Shown here piece by piece: positions 60,916-64,000 of a stretch of 64,000 nucleotides of DNA. Position 1 is the stretch's first letter. Each line of letters begins with the position of its first letter. Under the pieces are notes generated by a model, which saw only the letters and a list, made by a program, of their open reading frames with translations, did no database searches and was not told the origin of the DNA. The DNA comes from G965214625 sp965214625 (GTDB taxonomy: Bacteria > Pseudomonadota > Gammaproteobacteria > Arenicellales > Poriferihabitantaceae). The translations under genes and the position numbers were made by a program. The DNA is taken from NCBI GenBank assembly GCA_965214625.1, contig OZ243962.1, positions 1,550,001 through 1,614,000 of the forward strand, in the 5' to 3' direction.

Positions 60916-61983
60916 ATGACCCTGCTGGACCGATACCTTGGAAAAGTCATTGTTCGCTACATGGCGATCGTCATGCTGGTCTTGCTGGGACTGTTCACCT
61001 TTGTTAATTTTCTCGACCAGATCAGTCATCTCGGCAAGGGCGGCTACGACCTGGCATCGGTCATTGCCTACGTCGGACTAACCATCCCGCAAACGGCCTA
61101 CGAGCTGTTTCCCATGGCCGCACTGCTCGGGACCATCACCGGACTGTCGCTGCTGGCCCATGATTCAGAGCTGATCGCGATGCGTGCAAGCGGTGTTTCA
61201 CTGTTGCAGATCACGACCGCCGCACTCAAGGTAGGGGGGCTGTTTGCCGTTGTCGCCATTGTTGTCGGTGAGTTCGTTGCGCCTTATACCGAGAACCGGG
61301 CACAACGCAGCAAGGTGGTTGCCCTACAAGAGAACATCAATCAATATGGGGAGTTCGGGTTTTGGATGCGTGATGCGGGTAGCTATATCAATATCGAAGA
61401 GGTGCTTCCGGATCTCACCTTGCTGAAGATCAATATTTTCGAGTTCGACGCCGCCCGGAAATTACGCTCCCAGGTCTCCGCCAGAAACGGGGAATTCAAG
61501 GACGACTTCTGGGTGCTCAACGATGTCAGGCAAACGTTGTTCAATCTGGACGGTCATGCTGAAACCATTCACTCCAAGGCCTCAAAATGGGCGATTAAGG
61601 TCACCCCGCAAGTGTTGACCGTCTTTCTGATCAAGCCCGAACAGATGTCCTTCTGGCAACTGGGTCGTTATATCACCCACCTGAAAGCCAATCATCAAAA
61701 AACCGATACCTATGAACTGGCGTTCTGGGACAAGTTGATGCTGCCGTTTTCCACCGCGGTCATGGTCATCCTGGCCATCCCCTTTGTTTTTGCCAACATC
61801 CGCTCCGGCACACTGGGGCGGCACCTTTTCATCGGCATCATGTTGGGGCTGTGCTACCATGTGGTCAACAAGAGTCTGGGGTATGTCGTGCTGGCGCTCG
61901 GGTTGCCCCCCTTGCTGGGGGCCACCGTCCCGATGCTTGCCTTTCTTGTTTTGGCCCTGGTCATGATACAACGGATAAAGTGA
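60916..61983 (+). CDS. lptG: LPS export permease LptG
   Basis: A 355-residue partner of LptF with the same layout: membrane helices near the N-terminus ('VMLVLLGLFTFVNFLDQ'), a periplasmic domain and three C-terminal helices ('LPFSTAVMVILAIPFVFANIR'). Its ATG follows the lptF TAA without a gap. The adjacent RASGVSLLQ motif is the coupling-helix region that contacts LptB. lptB itself is not in the window. Confidence 0.95.
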   Translation: MTLLDRYLGKVIVRYMAIVMLVLLGLFTFVNFLDQISHLGKGGYDLASVIAYVGLTIPQTAYELFPMAALLGTITGLSLLAHDSELIAMRASGVSLLQITTAALKVGGLFAVVAIVVGEFVAPYTENRAQRSKVVALQENINQYGEFGFWMRDAGSYINIEEVLPDLTLLKINIFEFDAARKLRSQVSARNGEFKDDFWVLNDVRQTLFNLDGHAETIHSKASKWAIKVTPQVLTVFLIKPEQMSFWQLGRYITHLKANHQKTDTYELAFWDKLMLPFSTAVMVILAIPFVFANIRSGTLGRHLFIGIMLGLCYHVVNKSLGYVVLALGLPPLLGATVPMLAFLVLALVMIQRIK

Positions 61984-62127
61984 TCCGTTGCCATTTCTGA
62001 TGGCTTTCCTTTTTGGTTTTGCCCATTTTGGGATAAAATACGCCGACCGGCTTAAATTGTCCGACGCCCACGGGGTCATGGGGTAATGAAACGCCGGCAA
62101 CATATTAGACAATATAGTGAATAGGAC

Positions 62128-63012
62128 ATGAACAATCCAACCGTCTGTTTTCTCGGTCTCGGTGTCATGGGATATCCCATGGCAGGCCATCTTGCCCGTC
62201 AGGGTCATGACCTGTGTGTTTATAACCGAACCATCTCAAAAGCCGAAGCATGGGTCGCACAACATGGCGGCCGTTTCGCGCCGACACCGGCCGAAGCGGT
62301 GTCCGGGGCTGACATCGTCTTTTCCTGTGTCGGCAACGACGATGATCTGAGAAGCATCACGACCGGGGCAGAGGGTGCCTTTCAACAGATGAAGGAAAAC
62401 GCGATATTCGTTGACCATACCACCGCCTCGGCGGATATTGCCCGGGAACTGTATGCCGTCGCCACAGAACGGGGGTTTGATTTTCTCGATGCGCCGGTCT
62501 CCGGTGGACAGGCGGGGGCCGAAAACGGGGTGTTGACGGTCATGATCGGTGGCGATCAGGCGGTTTTCGAGCGCGCCAAACCGTTTATCGATAGCTATGC
62601 CCGGGCCGCCAAGCTCATGGGCAAGCCCGGTGCGGGCCAATTGACCAAAATGGTCAATCAGATTTGTATCGCCGGGTTGGTTCAGGGGTTGTCTGAAGGG
62701 GTGGCCTTCGCCATCAATGCCGGTCTGGATCCCACGCTGGTGTTTGATGTCATCTCCAAGGGGGCGGCCCAGTCGTGGCAAATGGACAACCGGTCCGAGA
62801 CCATGATTGCCAACCAGTTCGAATTCGGGTTCGCCGTCGACTGGATGGTCAAGGACCTCGGCCTGTGTTTCGCCGAATCCGAGCGAAACGGGTCTGCACT
62901 GCCGGTCACCCGCATCGTCGACGGGTATTACCGCGAAGTGCAGCAGGCCGGAGGGAACCGCTATGACACTTCCAGTCTGCTCACACGACTGCCACGCAAG
63001 GATCTCGCATGA
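62128..63012 (+). CDS. Beta-hydroxyacid dehydrogenase family oxidoreductase
   Basis: A 294-residue NAD(P)-dependent dehydrogenase. N-terminal 'CFLGLGVMGYPMAGHL' is the Rossmann loop, 'DAPVSGGQAGAENGVLTVM' the substrate-binding block near residue 123, and 'KPGAGQLTKMVNQ' near residue 168 holds the catalytic Lys. The family includes 3-hydroxyisobutyrate dehydrogenase, tartronate semialdehyde reductase and succinic semialdehyde reductase; the substrate is not decided by sequence here. Preceded by ATAAAATA-like DNA at 62033 that could be a -10 box. Confidence 0.88.
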   Translation: MNNPTVCFLGLGVMGYPMAGHLARQGHDLCVYNRTISKAEAWVAQHGGRFAPTPAEAVSGADIVFSCVGNDDDLRSITTGAEGAFQQMKENAIFVDHTTASADIARELYAVATERGFDFLDAPVSGGQAGAENGVLTVMIGGDQAVFERAKPFIDSYARAAKLMGKPGAGQLTKMVNQICIAGLVQGLSEGVAFAINAGLDPTLVFDVISKGAAQSWQMDNRSETMIANQFEFGFAVDWMVKDLGLCFAESERNGSALPVTRIVDGYYREVQQAGGNRYDTSSLLTRLPRKDLA

Positions 63013-63134
63013 CGGTCTTGCGCGGCCGGAGCCTCCGGACAGCGTGCTGACGGCATGAACCAACCTGCCGTCAGCCCCGGTACCGGTCCGACCGTCGTGC
63101 CGGTCAGCCTGCCCAACCCGACCTGAGAAACGTC

Positions 63135-64000
63135 ATGGAATCGTTTGAGCAACAGGTGCTGGCCTTTCTCGGCATTTTCAAAGACCAGCCTTTGGTGCAG
63201 GCCTCAATCATTGCGGTCAGCGCCTTTTTGGCGGCCTATGTGCTGACCGCCATCCTCAAGCTGATCGGCCTTAAGATCGCCCGTCGAACGCAGTTCACCG
63301 TCGACAACGAAATCGTGTCGATCGTTCGACCCCCTGTTTTCTATTCCATCTTGATGGTGGGGTTGACCATTGCCCTGTCCACGACCCCTTTCAGTGACAC
63401 GTTCAAATCCATTGTTGTCTCGCTGCTCAAGACCGCCAATATCATCATCTGGATGATCTTCCTCATTCGCCTGTCGAAAATCATCCTAAGAGCCTCGGCC
63501 CGCAATCAGAACAACATCAAGCTGGTTCATCCCCAGTCTTTGCCGCTTTTTGAAAATCTGGCGATCATCATCGTCGCCGGGCTGGCGATTTACCTCGGCT
63601 TTCAAACCTGGGGAATCAACATGACCGCCTGGCTGGCTTCGGCCGGGGTGGTCGGAATTGCCGTCGGATTTGCCTCTAAGGACACCCTGTCCAACTTCAT
63701 TGCCGGCATCTTTATCCTGGCCGATGCCCCGTACAAGATTGGTGATTATGTGGTGCTTGATACCGGCGAACGCGGAGAGATTACGGAAATCGGCATTCGC
63801 AGTACCCGCATGCTGACACGTGATGATGTCGAACTGACCATTCCCAACTCCATTATGGGCAACACCAAGATTGTCAACCAGTCGGGCGGTCCCTATGCGA
63901 AATTCCGGATTCGCATCCCGGTCGGGGCGGCCTATGGCGCCGACGTGGAACAGGTTAAAGCCATCCTCCTTGAGGTCGCCACGCAAAATGAAAATGTCTG
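63135..64000 (+). CDS. MscS-family mechanosensitive channel (partial, 3' end beyond window)
   Basis: ATG 63135 opens a frame to the window edge (288 codons). Three to four N-terminal helices are followed by 'MTAWLASAGVVGIAVGFASKDTLSNFIAGIFILADAPYKIGDYVV', the pore helix (TM3) and the start of the beta domain, with 'VELTIPNSIMGNTKIVNQS' further on, all MscS signatures. It would open to release solutes under osmotic downshock. GAGA-rich sequence ten bases upstream may be the ribosome-binding site. Minus-strand frames over it are shadows. Confidence 0.92.
   Translation, partial: MESFEQQVLAFLGIFKDQPLVQASIIAVSAFLAAYVLTAILKLIGLKIARRTQFTVDNEIVSIVRPPVFYSILMVGLTIALSTTPFSDTFKSIVVSLLKTANIIIWMIFLIRLSKIILRASARNQNNIKLVHPQSLPLFENLAIIIVAGLAIYLGFQTWGINMTAWLASAGVVGIAVGFASKDTLSNFIAGIFILADAPYKIGDYVVLDTGERGEITEIGIRSTRMLTRDDVELTIPNSIMGNTKIVNQSGGPYAKFRIRIPVGAAYGADVEQVKAILLEVATQNENV

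Overview
The window reads as chromosome of a gammaproteobacterium. The evidence is a YcgL-family gene (a largely gammaproteobacterial family), a pepA-holC-valS block next to divergent lptF-lptG (LPS export, so a Gram-negative envelope), HelD-type helicase, and a complete aa3/caa3 cytochrome c oxidase operon of proteobacterial layout (ctaC-ctaD-ctaG-ctaE, DUF2909, SURF1). No rRNA, tRNA or CRISPR array was seen.

Region 1 (1-23.9 kb, all minus strand): a large surface-polysaccharide locus. Its distal end has an ABC exporter cut by the window edge, UDP-sugar epimerase and dehydrogenase, a reduced nonulosonate-like pair (short NeuB-like protein plus CMP-sugar synthetase) and a MurG-like transferase. 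Its middle has two large membrane proteins, an initiating sugar phosphotransferase, an AsnB-type amidotransferase and many GT4/GT2 glycosyltransferases. Its proximal end has a YLDPG-type small membrane protein, a methyltransferase and a sulfatase-like protein. Many genes overlap or abut, so it looks like one or a few long transcripts. Two proximal genes are followed or split by in-frame stops.

Region 2 (23.9-33.2 kb): a decayed accessory zone. It contains a polysaccharide deacetylase, an IS1202/ISNCY-type insertion sequence with an 18-bp direct repeat at its ends, a GT4 gene, a FemAB-like and a GNAT-like gene. Between them lie gene relics, including two copies of a composite relic (methyltransferase 3' piece fused to an MqsA-like antitoxin piece).

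Region 3 (33.2-43.7 kb): YcgL, a small membrane protein and a rhomboid protease. Then comes ileS, encoding a type-2 isoleucyl-tRNA synthetase with a GxHH signature, preceded by a complete tRNA-Ile T-box riboswitch and terminator. After it are a HelD-like helicase whose zinc-ribbon tail is cut off by an in-frame UGA at a cysteine position, a DinJ-YafQ toxin-antitoxin pair, DUF2244 and ctaB.

Region 4 (43.7-50.3 kb): the cytochrome c oxidase operon with assembly factors, including a 34-residue one-helix ORF. Heme A synthase (ctaA) is not in the window.

Region 5 (50.4-64 kb): a second, canonical nonulosonate set (neuB, neuC, unknown transferase-like gene, neuA) appended directly downstream of pepA-holC-valS. 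Then lptF-lptG, a beta-hydroxyacid dehydrogenase and an MscS channel cut by the right edge.

The strongest unusual signal is the T-box/type-2 ileS unit, a Gram-positive style of regulation in a gammaproteobacterial setting, probably acquired as a unit.
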